Shown: positions 11,271 to 24,200 of the stretch, one piece after another
Layout: every line of letters begins with the position of its first letter
Position numbering within the stretch: the first letter of the stretch is position 1
Assembly (NCBI GenBank): GCA_947396885.1
Contig: OX377204.1
Span: forward strand, 90,468,728 to 90,532,727
DNA from: Heligmosomoides polygyrus polygyrus
Lineage: Eukaryota; Nematoda; Chromadorea; Rhabditida; Heligmosomidae
DNA: 64,000 nucleotides
Direction of reading: 5' to 3'
Program-made: the position numbers and the translations under genes
The notes under the pieces: model-generated
What the model was told of the DNA's origin: nothing
The model's input: only the letters and a program-made list of their open reading frames with translations
The model's database searches: none

Positions 11271-12515
11271 CTTTTTTAGTAACTTGTGATTTATTCCATT
11301 AAATCGCTTGAAGTGGTTTTTCTTCGTTTTGGATCACTATTACGTGGAAACTGGCTGAGTTATTGAACATTCGGCGTCACTATGGGATACTAACGGTGGG
11401 TGACAACTCCAGATCAGATAGAATGCTGATCGGAGACATCTTTCCCCGCCATGACCATTGCCCTTGCATGACTTAAGATTAGTCCTCGTATATCAGCATT
11501 CAGAGGTGGTGTTTAAAAGCCTCTCGTGGGATGTGCTCTACACGGATGGTCTAGTGGACAGTCCAGGTCTCTAACGAACACAAGTGTTACAAAAAAATTT
11601 TTTGTGCTACACCATATTCAGATTTTTTTCATCTACATTTTTCCATCTACAGATTCGCATTAGCAAAAACCTTCGTGTGAGACACTGTTTTCATTGTCTA
11701 CTAAACTAAATCTACTAAACTAAAATGCTCAGCCTAACGATATATTTCTTCAGTCTCTAACTGTGAAAAAAGTAATGTTTTTAAGAGTGCGAAATAGCTA
11801 TGAGCCTTATTGTAATACTAGATTCGACTTAATTTGATCATAGGTGCGTATTCTCTTGTCAATTGTCAATTCGTCCTTATTTTTTACCAAACCACGTATC
11901 GGAACATTAAATATGTGTGAAAAACAAACTTGACTGTTTGTTTCATCGTATGCTCTGCAAGTGAAAAAATATAATCTTTGAATTCTTTTTAAGGGAAGGA
12001 GAACCTTAAGAACATAATGGTTCCGAAACTTTTCAGTATTCTAGACAACTACTTTGTGAATCTGTTGCAGTATGAGAACAACAACATACATAGAAGTTAA
12101 GAGTTGTCAAGGTTTTATTTCTGTTTTTTTTCTTCACGATTCTGCCGATTGAGTACGTTGTTCAACCCGTTCTTCCTAAAACAACAGAAACCATTATCAC
12201 GATTTTCAAAGAATTGACGTTTGCATATGAAGATTGCCGTCACGGATATATTGACGCGTTGTTAACTTGAAACGACGCTACAAAGAAAGCGCATATTCAA
12301 ACGTTTCATTTTTAGAGCTGTCTTGTGGGAATTCGATTATGCGTCAGCGGTGAAAGGCGCAGAACCAAACTATGGTGAGAAAAACACTAAGAAGTTATCG
12401 TAAGAAGTTATCGAGCGGCAATTACGACAAGGCCTCCACCCCAACCCGTATGGGGTCGTTGAGGCCTCGTTTAGTGTGCGCGCGACGCTCGACGCGATGC
12501 CATGTGTAGTTCCTT
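11271..12515. other. AT-rich intergenic sequence
   Basis: About 1.2 kb with no credible frame or repeat that I recognise. Short A and T runs predominate. Confidence 0.4.
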
Positions 12516-12639
12516 TGTCATACCATCGCTCACCCCGAGCGACGCCTAATGATATGCACTCATATCGATTCCATCGCGTCGCCCGATCGATATGGGAGCA
12601 TATCATTAGGCCCCGCCCAGGGTGAGCGATGGTATGACA
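12516..12639. repeat. Palindromic MITE-like element
   Basis: The left end TGTCATACCATCGCTCACCC (12516) is the inverse of the right end GGGTGAGCGATGGTATGACA (ending 12639). The arms pair on through CCTAATGATATGC to the centre near 12577. A half copy (10162-10222) sits inside the Tc1-like element. A second small hairpin (GCCGAATTGATC with GATCAATTTGGC) follows at 12649-12687. Confidence 0.65.
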
Positions 12640-13275
12640 TAGGCCGAGTAGCCGAATTGATCAATCGCGTCGCTCGATCAATTTGGCCACTACACATGCA
12701 TCGCGCCGCACGTGGTGCGCACACCAAACCACCCCTATTACGCCTAGAGCTAATAAGCGGGGACTTGAGTAGGTTCTGTGTCGACGAGTCTGTCATGACT
12801 TCCGTGCCAATCTTGATACTTCAATCCATAGACGGCCTGAGGCCTGCCGGCCCGCTGACGCGGTCAATAGGCCTCCTCCTTATAGGTCTCCGTGATCAGG
12901 TAGCCCGCCCCTCACCCCCCACCGGCAACTGCATACATGTAAGCAACCGACTTGGGGTAGCGGGTGTGCTCCAGTCAAGCTTCTGCCCTCAGGCAACCGC
13001 CGTCGCCGCTGCTGTCACGGACAGCGCCACTCTCGCCGCGGGTGCTCAACAGGACCAGCCCGCTCAGGCCTAAGCCGCAGCTCAAGAAGGACTATAAGAC
13101 TATATATAATAAGGATGAGAAAAAGAGTAAATACTTCATCATCTGGTTCCTTTTATACTGACCCGCATTCGAAATAAGCATCATACAGAAGATCTGTACT
13201 ACCGAAGGAAGGCATTTGATCTAAAGCCACCAAAACGGTATTGGACCTTGATGCCGTCCAAACGCAGTCTAAACG

Positions 13276-14343
13276 TAAGGCGCCTTTTATACTTCGCCGC
13301 CGCGCGGCGCGGCGTGATGGCTGATATGCCTATCGATTTTTCGTGCCGCCTGGCGGCGCCGCAACGCTTTCATACTCCGCCGCTCCAAAACACCACATTT
13401 GACGGAATTTAAGGTTGCGGTATCCGGTGAATCGCGCCGCGGGAGGGGAGGGAGCGGTGCGGAGCGATTAGCTGGGGCAGACTCGGTGTGGAGTGGGAGA
13501 TTTCACGCTGGGACTAAGTAAATATTTTGCTATGGCCTTTTTGTTTAGGTTCCCCAAATCAACAGAGCAAAAAGGGCGTAGCAAAATGGTGGCACTATTG
13601 CACTTTCAGGACTTCAGAGGTAGAGGAGGAGATAGAGGAGAGATTGAAAAAAGGTTTTCAACCAAACTTTGCTCAGGGAGGTACCTTAGGTTGTTGATCA
13701 CGAATCTGACATTTTGAGATTTCGGCAGATTACGGTAGATTTGGTCACGAATCTAGCATCCATTTTCGTATTACGCTGGAGTTTATGCGAAATCGGTGAC
13801 TATGACCTTAGTCACCTACCTTCCGTAACCTGGGAAGGGAATGGAGATCTGTAGACATTCCCAAAGTTTCACCTACTAAACTAAAGATATGTTTACTGCA
13901 CAATGACCCGGGAATGGCTATATGAGAGTATTCTGAGTGATTCTCGACGATGAGTACCGTTTTACTTTTGGACCCGCACATGCTGCAAAATAAAGGGTCT
14001 CCTAGCGCGATTTACATTACAGGGGATTCGACGCACCACACTCACTAGCTTTTGAGACTTCGGCTCCAGTCTTAAGAGAGGATTCGTCGCTTTCCACAAA
14101 AACCTACCATTAACATTATCAAGATAATTGAGCTGATTAGCCGGACGAATCCTTCTGTTTTGGTTCTCCAACGACTCATGAGCAGTCTCCTTCGACATCT
14201 TTGGCTCACGGACCGTAGTAAACAGAAGCTCGTGGCCACGCGTCGCTGAAGCTCCCTTTTCCAACTACAACCGCGAAGTGGTGCGTCATATTCGCGGCGC
14301 GGCCAGTCGCGCCGCTCCGCGGCAAGAGTATAAAAGGCGCCTA
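13276..14343. mobile_element. Candidate TIR element with GC-rich subterminal palindromes
   Basis: AGGCGCCTTTTATACT at 13278 is inverted as AGTATAAAAGGCGCCT near 14327-14342. Both are followed inward by CG-rich sequence (GCCGCGCGGCGCGGCG on the left, CGCGGCGCGGCCAGTCGCG on the right). No transposase is visible between them. Boundaries and target duplication are not established. Confidence 0.4.
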
Positions 14344-14479
14344 CAGCACATCCCTATAAAACCGTGCTCTGCTTCCAGCTTCGCGCTCAAAAGTTTAAAC
14401 CGTATTATAGTTACGGGTCTAAATAGCCCAATTCATCTCGAATGTAGTGTCGTGGAGTGTTATCATCTGTATCATGAGC

Positions 14480-15200
14480 TCAAAAATGACTGCCACCGGA
14501 TGAGTGGACATTTACAAATACAGTTACCTCCTCTGGAGGTGCATCCGTGTCTTCTACTTGTTCAGCACTCGGCATAAACTTTTCCTCGTGAGGAAGTAGA
14601 TAAATAGGTGAGTTAAAGTAGAATGATGGAGAATAATCAGCAAGATTGTACACATTACAGGTGTACATATCGGCATACCTAAAGTAATATGACGCTACAT
14701 GTATCTATTTATTAATGGAGCTGAGAACATTGCTGTATATCTATATCCAATGAATCTGAACCTTCTAAGCTGAGAAGCGAAGTGTGTGAGCCTCCAACCA
14801 GATCTCATTATGGAACCCATTGCCGAGTATCTCTGTTCCATTTCATCGGTGAGTCTCTGAAAGAGCAAACAATTCTGTAGACAAAGGAAGCGTTTCGCTT
14901 GAGAGTTGACCAAAACTATGCGAAACATACAGCAATTTCTTTAAGCGTTTCCTTTTTCACAGCCCCATCTGATGAGTCAGATCGGGAAAGGCTGCTGTTC
15001 AAATCCAGAAGTCTATCGAACTTCCGGTTTTGGTCGACCCATACCTGAAAAGGAAGTAATCTATAATAATTGAAACTTATTCTGAATGTCCTATGTACGC
15101 GCAGTGATTATATACAGTCCTTCCAGCTTCTCGTACCTTAAGTTCTCTGTCAAGCTCTGGCACAATGAGCAGTGTTCTCCATCCTCCAGTTTTCTTCGAC
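14480..15200 (-). CDS. Gene B 3' exon block and stop codon
   Basis: Four exons: 15200-15137, 15044-14931, 14856-14762 and 14678-14480. They read GWRTLLIVPELDREL, then VWVDQNRKFDRLLDL, then RLTDEMEQRYSAMGSIMRSG, then YADMYTCNVYNLADYSPSFY, each aligning with consecutive C-terminal segments of NT5C2 (WRTFLVIPEL, VWTDKSSLFEELQSL, MCYGMMGSLFRSG, RYADLYAASFINLLYYPF). The reading ends at TGA 14482-14480 after an acidic EEV segment. A potential extra donor (GAG|GTAACT) just before the end means the true last residues could differ. Confidence 0.82.
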
Positions 15201-18200
15201 CTAAATCAGTGAGGATTTCACTACCTACATCCGGACCATCTACTATCTCAATCAATAGCATTTTCAGGTTAACTGAAAAATTTTCGAAGCAAACTAAACA
15301 CTTTTTACACCAAATTGGACACTTTTCATATCAAACTGAAGATTACCCAAACAAAAAGACGTCATACTAAATAAGCTAGAGACTATTCAGTACGGTTAGA
15401 ATATTTTTTCCTTAAAGGAATCCTAATTCAACTTCCGTAGTATATTTTTCAAATTCCATCAATCAGTGAACACACTGTTTGAAGCTTCATGTAACTTCAA
15501 CTGCCTATGGAAAAGTTATGTGTTCAAGCTTGTTTTAGAGCGGAAAAGGCACCAAAAATTTTTTGGCCCAATAAAGGCAAGCAAGCATACGAACGCTCAG
15601 CGCTCTCAGCAAGCGACTAAAACACAAGGATGTTTTCATTATCGACATTATTCCTTTAAAAGGCAAGTTTTTATGAAGTTTCAAACAGTATCAACCCAAG
15701 TTATTGAGATGAATTTAAAAATTTCATAGACGGCCATTCTAGATTTTCTTTAAGCAAAAACTATTTGAACAGTGCCTTAAAAACTTGCTTAACCTCAGTA
15801 CGCTCATATGTGAATGGCAAAGAGTGGGCGACGATCGTGATTGTGCAAAAACTGCAGGCTTCTCAGCAGGTGTTTATCAGGGATGTGCGGAAAATTTTCT
15901 GGAAAAAGCGGAAGACGAAAGACGGAACGGAAACACTCAAAAATGGTCGGAAACCGGAATACGAAACGCGGAAACGGAATTGACACATATTCGCCATTTT
16001 TTCAAAGAATGCATCTGAAACGGCGTCAGAAGCGACTTCTATTGCACTTTTTCTTGCTCAAAACTTTGCGAGTAGCAGAATCGTCAACAGATTAATGCTA
16101 ATCCTCTTCATAACATAACATAACGAAGCATGAATTTATAATATTGCTATGATAACCCTTTGGCTATGGCTAGAGCAATAAACGAAAACAAATTCAGGGT
16201 CTTATCTCACTATTCCTCACTATTTCAGCAAGCAGTCACTCTGCTGTTTCCATATCTAGTTCCTGCGACTGAAGTCTAAAACTAGAGCAGCCAACTAGAT
16301 CATTTTGCGATCAGGAGAGAGATCCCTCTCATATTCTCCCTCTGTGGCATTACGAACGACGTGGTGACTGCACAGATGTCTGCACACTCACATTAGCAGT
16401 TACATTGTAATCACCAAAACTATAATAGTACTAAGAATTCATTCTGGGATCTAAGATGGAGAACCTCCAAAATTGCAGTGAGCTTTTGCGATGCATTTTT
16501 ACAGGATGTAGGGTGCCGTGTCGGGAGTCAAGCCAGGTAGTTTTTTTTCGGAATGGGCCCCTGTGGTCGAAGAAAGCCGTGTGAAAACGTCAGCGCGAAG
16601 TTCATCACGTCCTGCTGCCATCCAACGAATGCGGGAGTTGGCGCAGTGGACAGTGGCGCTGCTTCAGGTCGCAGGTCCCGTTCTTCTGCGACGGAACAAT
16701 TTTTGCATTTCAACTGACTGGATGAGATTTGAGAGGTCCTGACGTCTACACAATTTTTGGGCGTTTTCTGCACATCTTTCCAGTGTGCTGGGGAGAGTAA
16801 CTTTCTTGCGGCTTGTTTGTTGCTTATCAGTTTTTAACCAAAAGGCAATGGGAAATGTATTCAACATAAAAGTGTATGGACGTTCAACACCAGAACACCA
16901 GTAATACACAGGCACAAAGTGCATGATGCAGAAGACATTCACCTTCAGAATGTTGTCAGATCAAAGGGAAGGTCGTAGAGAGTGAGGCAGGAGTGAAATC
17001 GCTTCATAAGCTTTTCAATGTAACTGAAGAAGCCCATGTCGGCTGGCTGAATCTGGCCGATGGCACCTGAATGTATAGTCTGAACAATCAAAGTCTTTCG
17101 TCAGGCTATAGTAACTTAAATCGCCACGTGATTCGAGAAGCCGGCACATGAGCCCTGAATAAAAGTACAGCTATGGATCATCTGAAGGTCGAAGACATGC
17201 TCAAAGAAAGTGAGCATAGTAGAATAGCGTAGAAGGACAGCATGCTAGATTCTTTCTCAATGCCTTTTGGTTAAAAAAGGTCAGTAATAAACAATCCGCA
17301 AGAAAGATCCTCTCCACACCATATAGCTAGAAAAAATGTGCAGAAAACGCCAGAAAATCAAGTAGAACCTCTCAAATCTCATCCAATCAGTTGAAATGCA
17401 AAAATCTCTCATCGCAGAAGAACAGGACCTGCGACCTTGCCCGCCTGATCAACGCCACTATTCGCTGCACCAACTGATCACATTCGTTGGGTGGCAGCAG
17501 GGCGTGGTGAACTTCGCGCTCACATATTCACACGCCTTTCTTCAACCGCAGAAGACCATTTCGAAAAAATTAACTATGGTGTTGACTCTCTACACGGGAC
17601 CCTAGTCGGGTAAAAATTGCATCGCACAAGCTCACCGCAAGTTTGGAGGCCCTCTTTGTAAAATGATAACTGGATGACTGATAGTCATGATGGATCCACA
17701 CTTCCACAAGAATGTTCAGTCTATGCCACTCTATAAGCACCCTGATATGAAGGTGATACAGCTGGACAGTTCCTAGATGGTTCTCGAAGTAATAGTTTTT
17801 TTTAGAATTCAACAGGTCACCCTAGTCAATCAAAATAACAGGTCATGATAGACTGTCGTTAGGTTTCATTTAAAAAAATGAATTGCATAATACCGTATGG
17901 ATCAATATCATTCATACCTAATAAAATTAAAAATTGAATTTTCACTTTTCATCAGGGATATGGTGTAATCTTGCAACAGACATGCGCATGACACAACCTT
18001 CACTGAACCCTTTGCTTCACGATGCTACGCCATATGCTTACAAAGTTTTCGTAGCTATTTGTAACTAATGGATCAAGAATTTTATGATCATTCAAATGTT
18101 GAGTGCATTTTCTTAACATATAATACAGGCATAGCCTTTGCTGGCACATTAGTTTTGGCCTGTGTTCAGCCGTTGCCATTTTTGAGTTTTTTTTGGTAGT

Positions 18201-21200
18201 CTAACTTCAAGAACATTCTCAACTCTAATACTAGAGTTGTCCAACAGACTTCTCTCACAATTATACGAAGGAGAACCCTTTTAGTTGATTTTTGATCTTT
18301 TTAATTTATAAGCTAATTGTGTTCAATAGAAAACTATGTAATGTTGAACAGTGCCCATTTCCGTTTCCGCCTTCCGGTCAAAAAGCAGGCGGAACACGGA
18401 ACGGAACGTAAGAGTTCAAAATGGACGGAAACCGGAATTCGGAACGCGGAAACGGAAATTCCGCACATCCCTGGTGTTTATAGAGTCCAATAGAACAAGT
18501 TGACTAGTCCCAACGAAATGGCAGCTCATAGTGGCTGCTATAAGTTCCGTTGCAAAGTAATTTTCAGAACACGGAATTGGTCGCAAAGCAGCTCGAAGAG
18601 GGTCATCTTGTATTAGGTGGGTTGTCTGACTTGGTAACAAACCGAGTGAATGCCCAATTAGATCGAAAGTGGCCTAGGTCTAGTTTTGACAGCTTGCTTT
18701 ATGTTTCTATCAGGCAAATATTCTGTCGCACAAGAAACAGCTGGCATGTGATAGCCAACTTCGCTGAGTAGCAGTATTTCACATTCCTTCAAGTATCGTT
18801 GTGTACTTTCAGTTTAAGCAAGCCATGGTCAGGTTAACATATTATGGGAACATGTTGTTCGTGTGTTAGTTTTCCTACATTTCCTCTTCTCTCCCCTTGC
18901 CAAACTCACTGAGAGTGAGCCTTTTCTTCTCAATGCTCTCGCCATGTTAAATCTGGCCATTGAGTACTTTTTCCTTGCTTCTTAGTATTATTCGTGTTCT
19001 ACTAGAATAATTGAGTTGGCACATCCGTATGGGTGTATTTATGAAAATTAAATAAATAGATCGGTTCACTACTGGGGTAGAATACACTAGTGCTGCATAC
19101 AATTTCTAGTTTCGTGCAATGTAAAACGTGATATGCGACTGCTTTACATGATGACCCCCCCCCCTCGAGCTGCTTTTACGAAATTGAATCCTTTTCACAC
19201 CACCGGTTTGTAGATCTACCAGTGAGAGTATGTAAACTTAGACTTAATCGTGTTCTAATGGTTGCTTTCTCACATTGGTATATAATTTCACTAATCGGCA
19301 CTAAACCGTTCATATCAAACAAATCCGTCAGACACTGTCGAATTGAACTATTTTTTAGATACGGCAGAAGCGCCCTTAGTGCCGCTTTTGCAGTTTTTCA
19401 GATCTTGCCTTCTTCGTCATGTAATTTCTTATGTATAGCTCTCAAAACAAACTTCAAAACGTCGCCAAATATGTGATCTCCAACATAGAGTATATCTTTC
19501 CCAGCCAATCTCATCTGTTGTATGAAAAGTGCTGCACATCCTGCAAAATTTCGTCATTTACGCCTAGTCAAACAAGAGCGCTATTAAGCGACACCTGCGG
19601 TGTAAACGTCTCCTTTTCGGAACGGTCCCCAGTAGGTTCCGATCAAGTTTGTTCCGGTGCTCTTGTTAACCTGAGGATTAGAACAATGCGATCGTAAACG
19701 GAATAAAGTACTGCTTTCAACTGGATTACATCTAACAAGCGCTTTTCTCCCATTCAGCGAACTTACCTCCTTGAATGGTGTATCCTGCAAGAACCACCTG
19801 GGCTTGTTTCCATCAGCTATCACCACGTCAAACAGCTCTTGCCATTCTGGACCCATGACATACGACATCATCTTCTGTAGAGCCATTTATATGAGGGAAC
19901 AGAATAAATGACGGCATCAATGAATCCCTTATGGGATAAGTCACGCATTCTACTTTATAAGATGTCGCGGAGGCAACTTAAATGCGCATTTGGCCGATGA
20001 CTTGTAGTGGCCAGACAATGGCCTTCATGCTTTCCTGACAAATCTGGCACCACTTCACCGACCTAGAATGACAGTGTAAGGCTTGGTTGGCCCTAGGCAG
20101 GAGACTCGAAGTAAAGGCCACTTCACACTTTTGCGACTAGGCGGCCTGTAATTTTCTCTGTTAAATTGCTGTAAGTCGTTGATGAATCCGGCCCCTGTCT
20201 GTCTGCGCTCTAGCCAATCGCGACTAGAAGAGTACAGTTTCTCTGCCGCTTGCCGTCATCGAGACTCCTGTGCACGTGAGCGGTGCGCTACACCAGTTTT
20301 GCCGCCCGTCGCCCGTCGTTTTTCGCAAAGTGTGCGGAGGCCTTGAAAACCTCAATTCGGGATGCACACGAGCTCCGACGCCTCCTCCGACTGCGCTACC
20401 ATTCGCCCAAACATTGAAATAAAATAGTAATAAAGTATAGTGCATGTTTCCTAGATTAAGCTTTCATTTCGAAAGCTACGGTAACACTTGTTACCACCCA
20501 ACTTACTTTCGTGTACAGCCAAGGCGAATTTGTTAATAGAAAGAGCTTCTTTCCACTTTGTGAAAGCATTTTCATCATTGAAACAGCGCGATCGTCTAGC
20601 TGTATGTAATGCTTTAGGTTTTCGCTGACAATTTTTCGAAAATCACCCTAAAAGCACGATTACTAGCTGGATTGACGAAAGAGGAATTAAAGCTTACATG
20701 CACATGAATCCATTCAATAGTTTGCCTACAGTCTTCAAATATTGTTGAGTAGAGAATTTGTTGTTGAGCATCCTTCTTCTTATAACCAGTCTTATTCGGT
20801 AGCCTAAAGTGCCTTGTATGAAAAATAACCTATCTACCACTATATAATTGAGTTAGCAGTTGATGACGTTTGAGTGATGAGACCTAAGTGAGATACGCCG
20901 CATAATCCACAGCGAGGGCGGCCGAGTGATCTAACCTAAGCGAGATACGCTGCATCATCCACAGCGAGGGCGGTCGAGTGATCTAACCTGAGTGAGATAC
21001 GCCTCATCATCTACAGCGCGTGCATAATTTGATATTGAAGGTGGGACGTTGCTGCAGCAGAGGAAGCGCAGCCCTTTACTGCTTGACACAACAGCATCTA
21101 CGCGCGTTTCTGAGCGTACAGATTCAGAAGACGACTTCGTGCCATTAGCATGAGAAGACCAGTAAAGGGGTAGGGGTAGAAGGGTGACTTCGAGGGTGGA

Positions 21201-24200
21201 GAAACGACAGCGATCAGGAGGGAGCGACCTGGACAAGGCATCGGGATGTGGCCGTGGGGTCGATAGGAGGAACAATGAAGCCGGCCAAGAGGTGGCACCA
21301 AAAAGGGTTAGACAATAACGAGGGACCAGTGGGGAGTTACCAATAAAGTGCAGCAGTAAGTAGGATCAGAAAAGGGATCCATCACTAGTAAGGAAGACCG
21401 AATTCAAAAGATCTAACACCGATGTCGCGCAATGGGCGTCCGCTCGCTATCGTCGTGTTGTGAGCGTGCGAGGACTACTTAATTGGGGTAGAGTAGTAAT
21501 ACGGGCTACGAGAGGGGGGGGGGAAGAGGGATCGACAGGAATAGGAGACCTGGAGGCGGGACTAGGACGGGGAACCAACAAGAAGGGAGCTGTAAGAGAA
21601 TTCATACGGAGAACAAGAAATCTGCCATATGCATAGCTTCTAAAGCCCTACGCACACTTTTGCGGCAACGCGGCAGCCCTATCTTTAAGCACAGGGCGGA
21701 GACTCAGAATCGCCGCGCGAGGCAAAACTACCCCAGTCCGGACCGCCGCTGATGTGCCTTCTACGCGGCTAGCGCGGCGCCGCCAAAGCGGCAGCTGCTG
21801 CAGTCAACGCGGCACCGGCAATAATGATTCAAAGCATTATTGCCGCTGCAGCCGCTTTGCTGCCGACAAACTATGTCTGGGCTCTAGCTGAACATGGCAG
21901 GATCTAGAATGGAAACTGAAAATGATAATGATAATGAAACCACCTTGACGATGGAGTGGGGCTGCAAGGCTGATTCTGAGTGCCGCCTAAGCGGCAATTT
22001 TGCCTCATACGAGGCAGTTTTCGCCCCTGCCGCGTACGCGGCTGCCGCAAAAGTGTGCGCAGACCTTTAATATCGACACAGCGGCGACTGCGCGCGCTTC
22101 TATGCTTCTGGAGTCGGAAGACAGGTCTTCTGAGCTTCTGGATCCAGAAAACGGGCCCCCTACGTCGCGCAGCAAGCATCCTGATGCTGAATACGTGTCA
22201 CCGACGTCTGCCGTGTGCATGGGAGGACCTCCAAGGGGTGGTAGAGAAAGGCGATAAGGGGACCTCTAGGGTGACGAGAGGCCATATTCATGAAGCGGCG
22301 GGAGGCGGGAGATAAGCGATATCATAGCGATATCATCTCTCGCCTCTCTCTCCTGCCTCCCTCTCTCGCCTCGGTCGCTTTCCGTGGGAAGCCGGAATGA
22401 TCCCGGGAACGTTCATGAATACGGCTACAGGAGAGCTACCAGGAAGGAAAGGAACAACCTGGGGAGGGAAGATGAGGAAACCAGCAAGAAGAAACCAGTA
22501 GGGGTCAATAGTGGAAACAAAGAAGTGGACCAGACTTGAGACCAGGAAAGTGGTGGAATATAGAGAGGGAGAGACCAGTAAAGGCGGACCAGCAATTAGA
22601 TCCAGTAATAAGAAATGAGTGAGGGGAACCTGGTTTCGGAAGACATGTCAACGATATCTGGAAACGCTAGCTGTTAAACATGAGAACGGTTGCGGAGGAG
22701 CAACCTGAGGGATAGAAGTACTGCGCAGCACAAACCAATGGCGTTAATGACCGGTCTGAAGAGAATGTCTATGATGAAGGTACCGAGTGGTGAACGGCCT
22801 GTTGCCGACAAAGTGCGCACCAGGTCCTAGATGTCAGCGATTTTTATGTTTTACAAAAACTACTTTCCAAAGGTCAATGATGCTGCAAAGTCGAGCGAAG
22901 CGCGTAAGTGCCAGACACGCCGTTAGTGGTGTCGGAACACTTGTGCTGATAAATTCATTTTCGACGCTATGATACTTGGAGTGGTCACCGTGGCAAAACT
23001 TGACGGGCACGCGTGGTGCGTAGCTACATGATGCGAATGGTAGTGCACTGTTATGTTGTCTTAGCGATCACACATCCATTTTAAATTTCCTCCATATCTT
23101 TGCACAGAAAGGAGCTCTAGGATGTAGGCATTCCGCGTCAACAAAGAAAAGTACAGAACACCACAGCATTATTGTTTATTTTTATTTTTCAGTAGCAGTA
23201 CGTCTCGTTTCTCTTTATCCTCGTTAGGTCTTTTCTGGAACGTGACCCTCAGGTGTCATAGCGTCCCATTTTCTTTAAACGTAAAGCGGCTAGTACTCTC
23301 ATAACCATGCTTGTTGCGGTCAAAACTCTAGCGCCTGGCGGGACTCGACCCCGTACCACCTCCAAACTGACGCATCTGGCATACTTTCGAATCGCTTTAG
23401 CGACTTGGAGGTATGCCAAATGCCTGAGCAGGAATGCTCTACACCATTAAAACACCGGTGCTGTTTGACTGAACGTAGCGTCATCACCTCGCGAAACGAT
23501 AGTATGGTTTAAATCATTTCTATCAAGACATTCCATACTGATATCAGCGGCCGGCACATCCCGATATACGGGTGAGTGCTGATGGATGCTACAAGGTGTG
23601 TGACGACAAGTCGTCCCAGCAGTTTCGGCGCCCCAGTTGAACGCGGGCAAAACAACTCTGCGTCCTCTCCTCAGCACGTGCTCTCTCTCCCACCGCCTGA
23701 TTTTCAGGGTGTTGAGTCATTCGAATCGGGCACTGCGCGTTCCGGTCTGGCTCTGGCGGTTCGGGAAGCTTCTGTTGGGTTCCGGGAGGGGGGCTCTCTC
23801 CTCAGCGCGTGTTTCCTCCTGGTTTTCGACCTCAAGAGGGTGTTCTGTCATCCCGTACTTCTTGCGCGTACCCATTGTGAGCCTTGATTTGTTCATAGTA
23901 GGTCGTTTCTCATGTTTTCATGTATCCTTTGTGTGTTCGTTCGCCTTGTAGTGTTGCTATTCTATTTGTGCTGCTATCGTGCTCATTATTCCTTATATAT
24001 TCAGTTGTTATGTTACTCTCTCTTCCCATATCCTGTTTTTGCACTTGGTTTACTCTGTTCCTTGCCTTGCCATGTCCCCATATGGGTTAGTTTCTTACCA
24101 AAGTGGTTTTCTCATTGCCATATCACACTATCTGTCTTTTGTAATTCACTTAGCCAGTGGCTCGGTCTCATATATTTTCGGTTTTGTTCGTATGATGTTA

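Noticed and set aside
15804..16095. Overlapping plus-strand frames of 60-84 codons
   Set aside because: They cover the hAT subterminal CGGAAACGGAA repeats and the target site; no protein family fits.
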